DNA of 64,000 nucleotides from Asaia bogorensis (GTDB taxonomy: Bacteria; Pseudomonadota; Alphaproteobacteria; Acetobacterales; Acetobacteraceae), in contig NZ_UEGO01000012.1 in the NCBI RefSeq assembly GCF_900465345.1, positions 1-64,000 of the forward strand, in the 5' to 3' direction. Below are positions 29,032-38,014 of the stretch, one piece after another (positions within the stretch are counted from its first letter, which is position 1; each line of letters begins with the position of its first letter). A program made the translations under genes and the position numbers. The notes below the pieces were generated by a model that was not told the origin of the DNA, made no database searches, and was given only the letters and a program-made list of their open reading frames with translations.

Positions 29032-30237
29032 GTGAGTTTTCGTCTTGCGCAGCGCCTGCACGGCCTGCCGCAGCCTGCCACCATAGCCATGTCCGCCAAG
29101 GCGCGCGCCCTGCGTGCGGCGGGTGTGGATGTGATTTCTCTCGCATTGGGCGAGCCCGATTTTCCTTCACCGCCTGAGGCGGTGGAGGCGGCTTATCAGG
29201 CGGGGCTGCGCGGCGATACGAAATATCCGCCCGTTGGCGGCCAGCCCGCGCTCAAGGCAGCCGTTGCGAAGAAATTCCTCGACGAAAACGGGCTAAGCTA
29301 CGCGCCGGATGAAATTCTGATCGGCAATGGCGGCAAGCAGCTCATCTATAATGCGTTTGCCGCAACCATCGATCCGGGCGACGAGGTGATTGTCCCTGTG
29401 CCCTATTGGGTGAGTTATCCGATCATCGCGCAGATGATGGGTGGCGTTGCGGTTCCGGTACCCTGCCTCGAAAGCGATCGGTTTCGACTGCGTGCCCTGG
29501 CTTTGCGCGCTGTGATCACGCCGCGCACACGCTGGCTGGTTCTCAATTTTCCGAACAATCCAAGCGGGGCCATTCTCGAACGCGACGATCTGGAGGCGAT
29601 CGCCGCCGTGCTGCGTGACGCACCGCATGTTCTGGTCATGGCCGATGAGATCTATGAGCATCTGACCTTCGACGGACGCCGTCATGTGTCTCTCGCTTCT
29701 GTTGCACCGGATCTGAAAGACCGTATCCTGACGATCAATGGCATGGCCAAGGCCTATGCCATGACCGGATGGCGCGTCGGTTTTTGTGGTGGGCCTCAGC
29801 CCTTGATCAAGGCCATGACAAGCATCCAGAGCAACGCGACGTCAGGCATCTGCACACTGGCGCAGGCGGGGGCAGTGGCCGCACTGGCCACACCGGCGGC
29901 GGGACGCGATGCCATGCGCGATGTGTATCAGCAGCGGCGCGACATTGTTGTCACTGCCCTGCGCGCCATGAAGCATGTCTCCTGCGCCATGCCGGAGGGC
30001 GCTTTCTATGCGTTTCCGGGCATTGGTGTGGCGCTTGGCAAGACCACAGCCAAGGGGCGCGTTCTGACCGATGATGTCGCGTTTGCCGAGGCGCTTCTGG
30101 AAGAGGCGCATGTGAGTGTGGTGCCGGGCAGTGCCTTCGGTCAGCCCGGTCACATCCGTCTCTCCGTCGCCGCTTCGGATGATATGCTGCGCGAAGCCTG
30201 TCAGCGTCTCTCGCATTTTCTCGATACGCTGGGTTGA
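29032..30237 (+). CDS. Aspartate aminotransferase family protein (copy 2)
   Basis: A 401-aa class I PLP aminotransferase with GTG start 4 nt after copy 1. The PLP lysine lies in [15 protein letters not shown] and the N-terminal motif is LALGEPDFPSP. It follows the same plan as copy 1 but has diverged across its length, so this is not a recent duplication. Two aspartate-type enzymes in one operon suggest division between substrates such as aspartate, prephenate/aromatic or branched-chain keto acids; the assignment cannot be made from sequence. Confidence 0.92.
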   Translation: MSFRLAQRLHGLPQPATIAMSAKARALRAAGVDVISLALGEPDFPSPPEAVEAAYQAGLRGDTKYPPVGGQPALKAAVAKKFLDENGLSYAPDEILIGNGGKQLIYNAFAATIDPGDEVIVPVPYWVSYPIIAQMMGGVAVPVPCLESDRFRLRALALRAVITPRTRWLVLNFPNNPSGAILERDDLEAIAAVLRDAPHVLVMADEIYEHLTFDGRRHVSLASVAPDLKDRILTINGMAKAYAMTGWRVGFCGGPQPLIKAMTSIQSNATSGICTLAQAGAVAALATPAAGRDAMRDVYQQRRDIVVTALRAMKHVSCAMPEGAFYAFPGIGVALGKTTAKGRVLTDDVAFAEALLEEAHVSVVPGSAFGQPGHIRLSVAASDDMLREACQRLSHFLDTLG

Positions 30238-30353
30238 CCATCTTTATGGGGGCAGTATCGCCCTCGGGGTTGTCAAGCCGGGTGCGGGTCAAACCTGCTT
30301 TGGCCAAAGGGGCGACGTCTGGACGTTCGCTTCGGGGGATGCGACCATGAGGC

Positions 30354-32036
30354 ATGATCACACCCTTTCCAGAATTCAATACGCTTGATTTTCCCACCCC
30401 GAGCCGTGAGAGCCTCGATCAGGCTTACGTGGTGATCAGCGAGACACTCGATTCCGGTGATATCGCTTCGGCCATCGCCCTGTTCGATACGCAGCGCCGC
30501 GCCTATGAATCCTGGTCCGCGCTGGTCGAACTGCGTTTCGCTCAGGATACGCGTAATGCCGATTATGTGGCGGCTCGCGACTATGCCGATACGCTGACGC
30601 CTTACGCAACCGGGCTTGAGACCGATATCAAGAAGCGCCTCCTCGCGTCGCGGGAAGAGACCGCGAAGCATCTCTCCGCTCATGTGCTTTCCTTGTGGGA
30701 GGCCGATATCACCACCTTCGATGAGCGTATCGAGAATATGCTGGCGGAAGAGGCCCGTCTTTGTGCGGAGTACACGGCGCTTCTCGCAGCGGCCGAGATT
30801 CCGTTTCGTGGCGAGACGCACAACCTCTCCGGCATCGAGCCATTCCAACAGGAGTCGGATCGCGCCACGCGTCATGAGGCTGAAGCGGCGCGCTGGGGCT
30901 TTTACGAAGCAAATAGTGAGACGCTGGACCGGATCTTCGACGATCTGGTGCGCGTACGCGTCGCGATGGCCCAGACGCTCGGCTTCGACTCCTATGTCGA
31001 ACTAGGTTACCGCCGCATGCGGCGTACGGATTATACGGCGGCAGATGTGGCCCGTTTCCGCGAGCGTATTGCCACCCATGTAACGCCGCTGGTTCAGGCC
31101 CTGCTGCAGCGCCGTCAGCTTGAAATGGGATGGGACAGTCTGAAGGCCTGGGATGAGGCCCTGGTCGACCCACGAGGGAATCCGGGCCCGGCTGGCGATT
31201 ATGATCTGATGATCACCCGTGCCCGCGAGATGTTCTCACGCCTCGATGAAAGCGGTGAAATGGCCGCGTTCTTCGCTGAAATGGTCGAGCGCGACTATGT
31301 CGATCTCAAAAACCGTGGCGGGAAGGCCGGGGGTGGTTTCTGTACGTCGTTCTCCACGCAGGGTACGCCATTCATCTTTGCCAATTTCAACGGAACACAT
31401 GGCGATATCGGCGTATTCACCCATGAGATGGGGCATGCCTATCAGAACTGGAAAAGCCGCTCACAACCCGTGATCGACATGCTCTGGCCCACCATGGAGG
31501 CAGCCGAGATCCATTCGATGGGGTTGGAGTTCCTGACCTGGCCAGAAATCGACTTGTTGGTGGAAGATGGGGCAGGCGAGCGTTATCGCCGACTGCATCT
31601 GATCGAGAGCCTGTGCTTCCTGCCCTATGGCGCCTGTGTCGATCATTTCCAGCACGAGATTTACACCCACCCGGAAATGACACCGCAGGAACGCCACGCA
31701 ACATGGCGGCGTCTGGAACAGCAATACATGCCCTGGCGTGATTGGGGCGATCTGGCCTATCCGGCCAAGGGCGGCCGCTGGCAGGCTCAGCGCCACATCT
31801 ATAATTCGCCGTTCTATTATATCGATTACACGCTCGCGCTATGCGTGGCATTGCAGATCTGGCTGATTGCCCAGGTCGATGCACCACGTGCGCGCGATCT
31901 GTATCGCGGCCTCTGCGAGGTCGGCGGGAGCGAGGCTTTCTGCACCATCGTGCGTCAGGCCGGGCTGACTGTGCCGTTCGAGGACGATGCCCTGGCTGAG
32001 ATTGTGCATGAGGCCGAGCAGATGCTCATGATGTGA
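30354..32036 (+). CDS. M3 family oligoendopeptidase
   Basis: A 560-aa zinc metallopeptidase of family M3 that cleaves short peptides in the cytosol. The HExxH motif is His357-Glu-Met-Gly-His361 (VFTHEMGHAYQNW), and a further acidic zinc-ligand region is MEAAEIHSMGLEF. No signal peptide. The ATG at 30354 has no strong ribosome binding site. It follows the aminotransferases by 116 nt and ends before a hairpin shared with the convergent thioredoxin-like gene. Confidence 0.92.
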   Translation: MITPFPEFNTLDFPTPSRESLDQAYVVISETLDSGDIASAIALFDTQRRAYESWSALVELRFAQDTRNADYVAARDYADTLTPYATGLETDIKKRLLASREETAKHLSAHVLSLWEADITTFDERIENMLAEEARLCAEYTALLAAAEIPFRGETHNLSGIEPFQQESDRATRHEAEAARWGFYEANSETLDRIFDDLVRVRVAMAQTLGFDSYVELGYRRMRRTDYTAADVARFRERIATHVTPLVQALLQRRQLEMGWDSLKAWDEALVDPRGNPGPAGDYDLMITRAREMFSRLDESGEMAAFFAEMVERDYVDLKNRGGKAGGGFCTSFSTQGTPFIFANFNGTHGDIGVFTHEMGHAYQNWKSRSQPVIDMLWPTMEAAEIHSMGLEFLTWPEIDLLVEDGAGERYRRLHLIESLCFLPYGACVDHFQHEIYTHPEMTPQERHATWRRLEQQYMPWRDWGDLAYPAKGGRWQAQRHIYNSPFYYIDYTLALCVALQIWLIAQVDAPRARDLYRGLCEVGGSEAFCTIVRQAGLTVPFEDDALAEIVHEAEQMLMM

Positions 32037-32048
32037 CGATGGTAAGAT

Positions 32049-32067
32049 GATCCGGCGCGGCCGGATC
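32049..32067. terminator. Hairpin between convergent genes
   Basis: GATCCGGC and GCCGGATC form a perfect 8-bp stem with a GCG loop, 12 nt after the peptidase stop. There is no T-run. It can serve both converging transcripts. Confidence 0.55.
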
Positions 32068-32132
32068 AGGTATCGCGCCGACCCAGCCCCTTGGCATCCG
32101 TGGTTCGGGGCAGGTCGGTGCGATCGGGCGCG

Positions 32133-32681
32133 TCAGCCGCGGCGATTCCATTTGTCCAGCAGGTCGAGCACGGCCTGTGTGGACATGGCACGGGCATTGC
32201 CCAGCGTGTTCGCCCCATCGGCATTGAGCAAGGTACGCCCCGGTGTGACGATCAGGACTGTGGGCACTTCGTGAATGGTCACGCCGTATTGCTTGGCGAT
32301 GTCGAGATTCTGGTCGATGCGACCGACATTGACCGGCACGACAACGAATTGCGATTCGAGCCACTGTGCCACTTCGGGCTGCTCGAAGATGCCAGCAAGC
32401 ATGCGGCAGTCAGGGCACCAGTTGCCGCCAAAATCGATCAGAACCTTGCGCTTGGTGCGGGCCGCGGTGGCGAAGGCTTCCTCAACCTGCTTTTTGGCCA
32501 GTGCGATATCCGGATAGACATCCTTCGCCGGAGTGATCTGCACATCCTTGTCGAGCACCGGCGGCGCGGGTGGCCCGTCCTCTGCATAAGCCACGTTGCT
32601 GGTGAGGGCAGGGGCCGCCACAGAGAGCGTCGAGAGACCGAGTGCAAGGGACGTCAAAACACCGAATTTGCGATGGAACAC
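32133..32681 (-). CDS. Periplasmic thioredoxin-like protein
   Basis: A 182-aa exported thioredoxin-fold protein. A signal peptide ends near residue 31 (cleavage after VAYA, before EDGPPAP). The redox pair is Cys89-Pro-Asp-Cys92 in GNWCPDCR, and cis-proline lies in HEVPTVLIV. This resembles DsbD C-terminal or TlpA-like reductants. GTG 32681 is preferred because it gives an intact signal peptide; the open frame extends to 32999 without coding character. Likely role: reduction of disulfides or protection against oxidants in the periplasm. Confidence 0.82.
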   Translation of the reverse strand: MFHRKFGVLTSLALGLSTLSVAAPALTSNVAYAEDGPPAPPVLDKDVQITPAKDVYPDIALAKKQVEEAFATAARTKRKVLIDFGGNWCPDCRMLAGIFEQPEVAQWLESQFVVVPVNVGRIDQNLDIAKQYGVTIHEVPTVLIVTPGRTLLNADGANTLGNARAMSTQAVLDLLDKWNRRG

Positions 32682-32837
32682 GAGGCGGGCCTTTCGGGTG
32701 GCAGAGGCATTCGGGCAGGACAGCTGGACCAGAGGTCCGGAGATAAAAACGCCTGTCCGATGGCGGGGGGTTGAAAGTCTGACAGAGTATGAAATGTTCC
32801 CTGTCCCGTGGGAATACAAGAGAGCGAGGAACGCATC

Positions 32838-33149
32838 ATGAAACAGCGCCAGCCAGTGGGCGAGCCGGGCACAGAGGTCTCGATCACCACAACCCTGCTG
32901 CGCACTATCGGGCTTGTCGGCCTGACGCTCGTCCTTGCCTGCCTGATTCGTTTCGTGCCCTTTCTCTCCCACGGCGTTCAGTTCATCGCAGGAACGCAAA
33001 TCTGGCAGAAGCTCTATGCATTGCTTGGCATCGATACGAGCCTCGGGCGTGAGCAGCTTATCCTGATCGGGATCATGATGGCCTGCTTTATTGTGGCTTT
33101 GGCGGTGCAGACCGGTCTGGTTTACGCGTGGTCGCGTTTCCGGCGCTGA
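32838..33149 (+). CDS. Small membrane protein, 103 aa
   Basis: Two predicted membrane helices (LLRTIGLVGLTLVLACLIRF and a later ILIGIMMACFIVALAVQT) are joined by a loop containing SLGREQLI. No family is recognised. ATG 32838 has GAGGAA 7 nt before it and is preferred to GTG 32808. Its 3' end overlaps the convergent DUF423 gene by 28 nt. Divergent from the thioredoxin-like gene, it could share a regulatory region with it. Confidence 0.65.
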   Translation: MKQRQPVGEPGTEVSITTTLLRTIGLVGLTLVLACLIRFVPFLSHGVQFIAGTQIWQKLYALLGIDTSLGREQLILIGIMMACFIVALAVQTGLVYAWSRFRR

Positions 33150-33526
33150 GAGCGCCAGGCCAACACGGCGAGCAGCAGCCAGGACAGCATCGTGAGCGTG
33201 CCGCCCCAGGGCGCAATGAAACCGAGGGCTGGGCCGTTCAGGGCCAGCATCACCACCGGGGCAACGAAAAGGACCATGCCGAGCGCCATGAGGTAGGCTG
33301 CCCAGCGCAGGTCATTCCAGCCGCTCAAGGCAATGCCCAAAAGAGCGATGGCGTGCCACATGAGCATCTCGACCCCTCGTGCCAGCATGGCTCTGCCGCC
33401 GGCAATGAAATGCGTATCCGGCAGATGGGCATCGAGCGCAGCCAGCATGACGCCGGCACAGCCGGACAGCCCCGCCAGGGTCAGAATCAAACATTGCCAT
33501 CTCATCATGGGAAGCACACTCTTCAT
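33122..33526 (-). CDS. DUF423 membrane protein
   Basis: A 134-aa membrane protein with about four hydrophobic segments. The pattern AALDAHLP, then RGVEMLMWHAIALLG and ending in APWGGTLTMLSWLLLAV, matches the DUF423 family, of unknown function. Start 33526 is uncertain; ATG 33508 and 33505 are alternatives and none has a clear ribosome binding site. It overlaps the convergent small membrane gene by 28 nt. Confidence 0.75.
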   Translation of the reverse strand: MKSVLPMMRWQCLILTLAGLSGCAGVMLAALDAHLPDTHFIAGGRAMLARGVEMLMWHAIALLGIALSGWNDLRWAAYLMALGMVLFVAPVVMLALNGPALGFIAPWGGTLTMLSWLLLAVLAWRSQRRKRDHA

Positions 33527-33605
33527 TACTGCGCGGTTCAACCGGGAAAACAAACCTTTACCACGCGCGTTGCACCGCCGGGATAACGAGAAAGAGGGAA
33601 CGCCC

Positions 33606-34181
33606 ATGAAATTCGGATTAAGACCAGAGCTGCGTGTCGGTCTTGCGCTTTTACCGCTTTGTGCCTGCACGCCGGCCTATCCGAAGCTGCCCCCTCTTCC
33701 TGACAAGGCCCCGCCTTTCACGACGGCCGATGCTGCCTTCCTGCAGCAGGCGAACGAGCATGACCTGACACAGATCGCGCTGGCAAAGCTGACGGTCGAT
33801 CATGCGCGATCAAACGACGTGAAGACGCTGGGCCAGGACGCGCTCAAGGATTACGAGGCCCATCGCAAGACGCTTTCGACACTGGCCGGTAAGCATGACC
33901 TTGCTCTTACAACCACCGTGCTGGCTGCCGATCAGGAAAAGACAGACCGGCTGTCAAAGCTGCACGGCCCCGCATTCGACCGTGCCTATATGAAGGCGAT
34001 ACGCGACGACGCGCAGGCCAATCAGGCTTCCATCGGGACGGTGTTTACCACCACCAAGGACAGCGATGTGAAAGCAGCCGCGACCGATCTGCAGAAGCTT
34101 GATCAGCGCTATATCTCTTCGGCCTTCAGCTGGCTGCCGCAACTCGCAACGCGCAAGCACCGGTCTGGCGCTTCCCGATGA
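33606..34181 (+). CDS. DUF4142 lipoprotein
   Basis: A 191-aa predicted lipoprotein. The N-terminus ends in a lipobox-like LCAC with Cys21. The mature part is helical and matches the DUF4142 family (DAAFLQQANEHDLTQIALAKL, later QDALKDYEAHRKTL), a ferritin-like four-helix fold of unknown function seen in envelope proteins. GAGGGA precedes the ATG. Its stop overlaps the next start (ATGA). Confidence 0.8.
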   Translation: MKFGLRPELRVGLALLPLCACTPAYPKLPPLPDKAPPFTTADAAFLQQANEHDLTQIALAKLTVDHARSNDVKTLGQDALKDYEAHRKTLSTLAGKHDLALTTTVLAADQEKTDRLSKLHGPAFDRAYMKAIRDDAQANQASIGTVFTTTKDSDVKAAATDLQKLDQRYISSAFSWLPQLATRKHRSGASR

Positions 34182-34717
34182 ATGTTCGTCTCGATCGGAT
34201 CGTCACGCGCGGCGGTGATGGCGGAATGACTTCGCTCGGCGATGGCGCGCGGGTACGTAAGGACGATCCCGTGATCGAGGCGATGGGCTGCGTGGATGAG
34301 CTCAATACGATTATCGGTCTGGTGCGTCTTGCCGGGGCTTTTCTCGATGAACTTGCCCGGGTCCAGAACATATTGTTCGATATCGGAGCCGTATTGTGTA
34401 TGCCCGAACGCAATATTGACGCCGATGCAATGGCGCACCATCTCCCGTGGCTGGAAAATGAGATCGAACGGTTGCGTCGTGACCAAGAACCTCTCAGAAG
34501 CTTCGTGCTGCCGGGAGGCACGTCGGGATCATGCTGGGCCCACATGGCGCGCACGGCGGCCCGTCGTGCCGAGCGCCGGCTCGTCACGCTGGACCAGCCG
34601 CGGCTGGCTGGCGGCCTGATCTTCATGAATCGTCTTTCGGATTATTTTTTCGTTTTGGCGCGGCATTTCAACAATGACGGCAAGAGCGACGTGCTCTGGC
34701 AGCCCAGCAAGGGGTGA
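34178..34717 (+). CDS. Cob(I)alamin adenosyltransferase, PduO type
   Basis: A 179-aa ATP:cob(I)alamin adenosyltransferase. The N-terminal ATP-binding motif TRGGDGGMTSLGDG and VDELNTIIGLVR are diagnostic, as is the C-terminal RLSDYFFVLARHFN. It makes adenosylcobalamin from reduced corrinoid. It is coupled to the DUF4142 gene by 4 nt; no other cobalamin gene is in the window. Confidence 0.94.
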   Translation: MNVRLDRIVTRGGDGGMTSLGDGARVRKDDPVIEAMGCVDELNTIIGLVRLAGAFLDELARVQNILFDIGAVLCMPERNIDADAMAHHLPWLENEIERLRRDQEPLRSFVLPGGTSGSCWAHMARTAARRAERRLVTLDQPRLAGGLIFMNRLSDYFFVLARHFNNDGKSDVLWQPSKG

Positions 34718-34741
34718 GACACCGGGGTGCTGATGTGACTG

Positions 34742-34766
34742 GTCCTGAGCTGATGGGCTTCAGGAC
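34742..34766 (+). terminator. Hairpin after adenosyltransferase gene
   Basis: GTCCTGA (34742-34748) pairs with TCAGGAC (34760-34766) with an 11-nt loop, 25 nt after the stop. No T-run follows, so termination would need a factor. Confidence 0.5.
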
Positions 34767-35206
34767 GGCGCAGAGGCAGTCAACGCTTCATGATTGCCTG
34801 ATATGGTGCGATGATATTGTTATGTGACAGAACAAATTTCTGTGATATACGTTACCGAGTAATGCTAAAATCTTGAAATCAGATCCATGCATATCTTGCC
34901 TTGGCAATGCGTTTTTCAATCCTGATGCTGGCTGCTGCTATCATGTTCACATCGTGAGATTTAATTTGATCACGTATTACAAAAACTATTGTTCGACATC
35001 TTCTAGTAATGGAATTGTTACGTGAGCATGGATAACTGTTTGATTTCGATATCATCAAGGTGACAACAATAAATTAATAGTTTAGAAAAAACGAAAAATA
35101 AATATTCTGATAGGTTATCCAAAGCCTTGGATAAGTCCTTCATGAATATTTAGGTGGTGTGCTAATAAATTGGCTAATATTTTGTACCGGATACAATAAA
35201 GTGGAC
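34767..35206. other. AT-rich island, no gene
   Basis: About 440 bases, strongly AT-rich from about 34800 on (for example ACAATAAATTAATAGTTTAG), in contrast to the GC-rich flanks. No gene is seen on either strand. It contains the palindrome at 35115-35134 and leads into the coiled-coil gene. It could be a promoter/regulatory region, a protein-bound site, or foreign DNA. Confidence 0.5.
35115..35134. promoter_or_regulatory. Perfect inverted repeat in AT-rich island
   Basis: TTATCCAA and TTGGATAA form perfect 8-bp arms around AGCC, 73 nt before the coiled-coil gene start. TTATCCAAA resembles a DnaA box but lacks the usual CACA end. A likely operator, perhaps autoregulatory. Confidence 0.45.
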
Positions 35207-35818
35207 ATGAACCCGGATTTATCAAATAAAGACGACCGTTCAGAAAATGAAATCAGCGAGGACTCCCTGCGTCTTGCACTGGAGCGCCTGGGCTCTGGCG
35301 GCAGGAAACGCTCTAGCCACAATATCCCACCTAAATCATCTGCCGAGCCGCGCCGTCGCCGCTTCGTTCAGGAGGGGCAGGTTGTTGTCGAGCATCATCA
35401 GGGCTCACGCTCGACCCTGCGAACTGCGCCGTCCCCGGGTGATGATCACGCTGAGGAACTGAGCCGTCTCCGTAACCTTCTCAAAATGGAACAAAGGCGT
35501 GCCGAGGACGCCCAGCGTGAACTGGGTGACGCGCAGGTGCAGCTTCGCACCCTTGAGACACATCTTGTGCACGAAAAACTCCACGTCAAGGAACTCAAGA
35601 CGCGTTGCGCAGATGTCGAGCAGGCTCTCCTTGATTCGCAGATCCTTGTCGAGCGTTTGCGCGATCAGGCACTGACGCTCCAAACGCCATCCGATCATCC
35701 TGAGGCCACTGGCGAGAGTGTGGAGAAGAAGACGCGCGGGCCAGGACGTCCGCCGAAGATCAGACCGCCCGTTGCGCCGTCCAGCGAGCCTGAGCCGGTT
35801 CAGTGGTGGAAAGACTGA
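35207..35818 (+). CDS. Coiled-coil protein with AT-hook-like tail
   Basis: A 203-aa soluble protein without a recognised family. Residues about 1-75 are polar, with an Arg-rich patch (PRRRRF). Residues about 80-155 form a heptad-type coiled coil (SRLRNLLKMEQRRAEDAQ and so on). The C-terminus carries RGPGRPPKIRPP, which resembles an AT-hook (GRP core) that binds the minor groove of AT-rich DNA. ATG 35207 is chosen; GTG 35159 would add a hydrophobic stretch not expected here. Its position next to an AT-rich island suggests a DNA-bridging or nucleoid-associated protein, an inference. Confidence 0.6.
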   Translation: MNPDLSNKDDRSENEISEDSLRLALERLGSGGRKRSSHNIPPKSSAEPRRRRFVQEGQVVVEHHQGSRSTLRTAPSPGDDHAEELSRLRNLLKMEQRRAEDAQRELGDAQVQLRTLETHLVHEKLHVKELKTRCADVEQALLDSQILVERLRDQALTLQTPSDHPEATGESVEKKTRGPGRPPKIRPPVAPSSEPEPVQWWKD

Positions 35819-36023
35819 GGCAACGCCTCCAGGGTGGTGTAGCGGCTGAGTGACGAAACCCCGTGGGCCAGGCAACGATCTTGGCCCGGCCTGTCCAGGT
35901 CCTGAGCTTCGCGTTTTGACTATGCAGCGCTGATCGGAGGTCAGGGAGGCGGAGTCTCGCAAGACTGCCGCTTCTGCCCCGGGGTCAGGCTGTGACACTC
36001 CCCTGTTACGCCGGCTATCTGTT

Positions 36024-37964
36024 TCAGTTTGGTTTGCGAGACCGCGCGAGCTGGCGGGCAAACCACAAAAGACTCGCGGCAAATACCGTCAGACCGATGA
36101 TCTGGGCCACGCTTGCGCCGACCGGAAGTGCAAGAAGGTTGCTGTGTCCACTCATGCCGCTCAGCACGGCAATGACAACCCCTATGAGACTCTCACCAAC
36201 GATGAAGCCGGAGGCGATCATTGTGCCGGCACTATCGTCATCATGCGCTTCGCTTCGATGGGCCTTGTCGAAAAGCCGACCGATAATGGCCCCAATGGCT
36301 ATGGTGACGGATACATCGGCCGGCAGATAGATACCCATGCCCACGGCCAGCGGAGGGAGGGCGAGATTACGCAGCCTGAACAGGCGGTCGATCACGATCA
36401 GGGCGGCACCAATCGCAGCACCGATCAGGATCATGGTCCAGTCGAGACTACGCAGCAGAATGCCGCGTGCCAGATCAACCATGAGGGCGGGCTGAGGTGC
36501 GGCAAGGGCGCGTGCGGGATCCATGTCCGGACGGGGCATTGTGCCGACAAAACCATAGGCCTGATACAGCACGTTCAACACGGGCGGGATGATCAGGGCG
36601 CCCACGACGCAGCCGACCAGCAGCACGACTTCCTGCTTCCAGGGAGAGGCCCCGACAAGCTGGCCGGTTTTCAGATCCTGCAGATTGTCGTTTGAAATCG
36701 CCGCCGAGCCGGTGAGGGCCGTAAGCACGAACAGAATATAGGCAATGGCAATATGCTGGTCATGGGCCGAGAGTGCGTCCGGCACCAGATGAAGGGCTTC
36801 CAGCCCCATCAGAGCCATGCAGAGCGCCACGACACTGATGATCGAGATGCCGGAAATGGGAGAGGAGGAAGACCCGATAATCCCAGCCATGTAGCCGCAG
36901 GCGCTGGCTACAAGAAAACCGATGAACAGACAGGCAGCGAGGCCCAGAGCCAGCATGACCACCAGCAGGAAATCATGCGGAGTCACGGGCCACAGGAAGA
37001 GCGTAAATAGAGCGCCCAACCCGAGAACGAGCGCTGCGAGCAGGATGTTCATGATGGCGGGGGGCAGGTCGCGGTCCGTCTCGTCCAGCGTCTGGCGATG
37101 CGCGCCCGAAAAGGCTTCCCTCAGGCCACGCGCGACGGGGCCGAGCAGAGAACCAACGGTCCAGAGTGCCGCGATGGCGATTGTGCCAGCGCCCATGAAC
37201 CGCACCTTGTGCACCCATATCCCTGTCGCGAAATCGGTAGCCGAGACGCCAGCCGGGTGGGGCAGAATGGCCGTGAGCCAGGGCACGGCAATTCCCCAGC
37301 CCAGCACAACGCCGCCCAGCATGGCGAGCCCGCCTGTCAGCCCGACCAGATAGCCCGTACCGATCAGCGCAAAGGAGTACGCCCCCTGCAGGCGGAAGAT
37401 GGACTGACCGAGACTGAGAGTCAGGCTCCAGCCATCCTGCATCACGCGCAAGCCGGTGCTCATGAAGGTCACAACGGCAGCAAGCACGCTGCCGCGGATC
37501 AGGGATCTGAGCGCCTGCTGGTTCCCTTCCGGAGACGCGACGCGCAGGATCTCCGCGCAGGCAACGCCTTCGGGGTAGGGCAGGGCGCTATGGGTGACCA
37601 GTGCGCGGCGCAGGGGGATTGTGAACAGGACGCCTGTTGCGCCACCGAGCAGGGTGATGAAGAAGCTTTGCCAGAACGGAAAGCCGCCCCAGAACCCGAT
37701 CATGACCAGACCGGGGATGGTGGCAAACACGCAGCTCAAGGTTCCCGCCGCCGAAGCCTGTGTCTGGACCAGATTGTTTTCCAGAATCGTGCTGCCACCG
37801 AGAGCCCGCAGGACGGCCATGGATATGACGGTCGCCGGAATGGATGAGGCAAAGGTCAGGCCGATCTTGAGGCCAAGATAGACATTGGACGCGGTAAAGA
37901 TGACCGTGATCAGAGCGCCGAGAATGAGTCCTCTTATGGTTAATTCCCGTGTCGCCTTGCTCAT
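36024..37964 (-). CDS. OPT family oligopeptide/metal-chelate transporter
   Basis: A 646-aa inner membrane protein with many hydrophobic helices, matching the OPT/YSL family that imports oligopeptides or metal chelates. Family motifs include SNVYLGLKIGLTFASSIPA near the start and PYPEGVACAEIL. It is 50 nt downstream of the porin gene on the same strand, so the porin and OPT carrier may form an outer-to-inner membrane uptake route. Confidence 0.92.
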   Translation of the reverse strand: MSKATRELTIRGLILGALITVIFTASNVYLGLKIGLTFASSIPATVISMAVLRALGGSTILENNLVQTQASAAGTLSCVFATIPGLVMIGFWGGFPFWQSFFITLLGGATGVLFTIPLRRALVTHSALPYPEGVACAEILRVASPEGNQQALRSLIRGSVLAAVVTFMSTGLRVMQDGWSLTLSLGQSIFRLQGAYSFALIGTGYLVGLTGGLAMLGGVVLGWGIAVPWLTAILPHPAGVSATDFATGIWVHKVRFMGAGTIAIAALWTVGSLLGPVARGLREAFSGAHRQTLDETDRDLPPAIMNILLAALVLGLGALFTLFLWPVTPHDFLLVVMLALGLAACLFIGFLVASACGYMAGIIGSSSSPISGISIISVVALCMALMGLEALHLVPDALSAHDQHIAIAYILFVLTALTGSAAISNDNLQDLKTGQLVGASPWKQEVVLLVGCVVGALIIPPVLNVLYQAYGFVGTMPRPDMDPARALAAPQPALMVDLARGILLRSLDWTMILIGAAIGAALIVIDRLFRLRNLALPPLAVGMGIYLPADVSVTIAIGAIIGRLFDKAHRSEAHDDDSAGTMIASGFIVGESLIGVVIAVLSGMSGHSNLLALPVGASVAQIIGLTVFAASLLWFARQLARSRKPN

Positions 37965-37983
37965 GCTGTCTCTCTGTGTCGAT

Positions 37984-38007
37984 GTCGTAAGGAACTGGTC
38001 CTACGAC
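37984..38007 (-). terminator. Hairpin between porin and OPT genes
   Basis: GTCGTA pairs with TACGAC, then one bulged A, then GGA with TCC around a 5-nt loop. It lies 8 nt after the porin stop on the minus strand. No T-run; it may lower expression of the OPT gene relative to the porin gene. Confidence 0.4.
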
Positions 38008-38014
38008 GAAGCGA

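Noticed and set aside
34767-35206. Chromosomal replication origin in the AT-rich island
   Set aside because: Only one DnaA-like box with a poor end was seen, and no dnaA, parAB, gidA or hemE neighbours occur.
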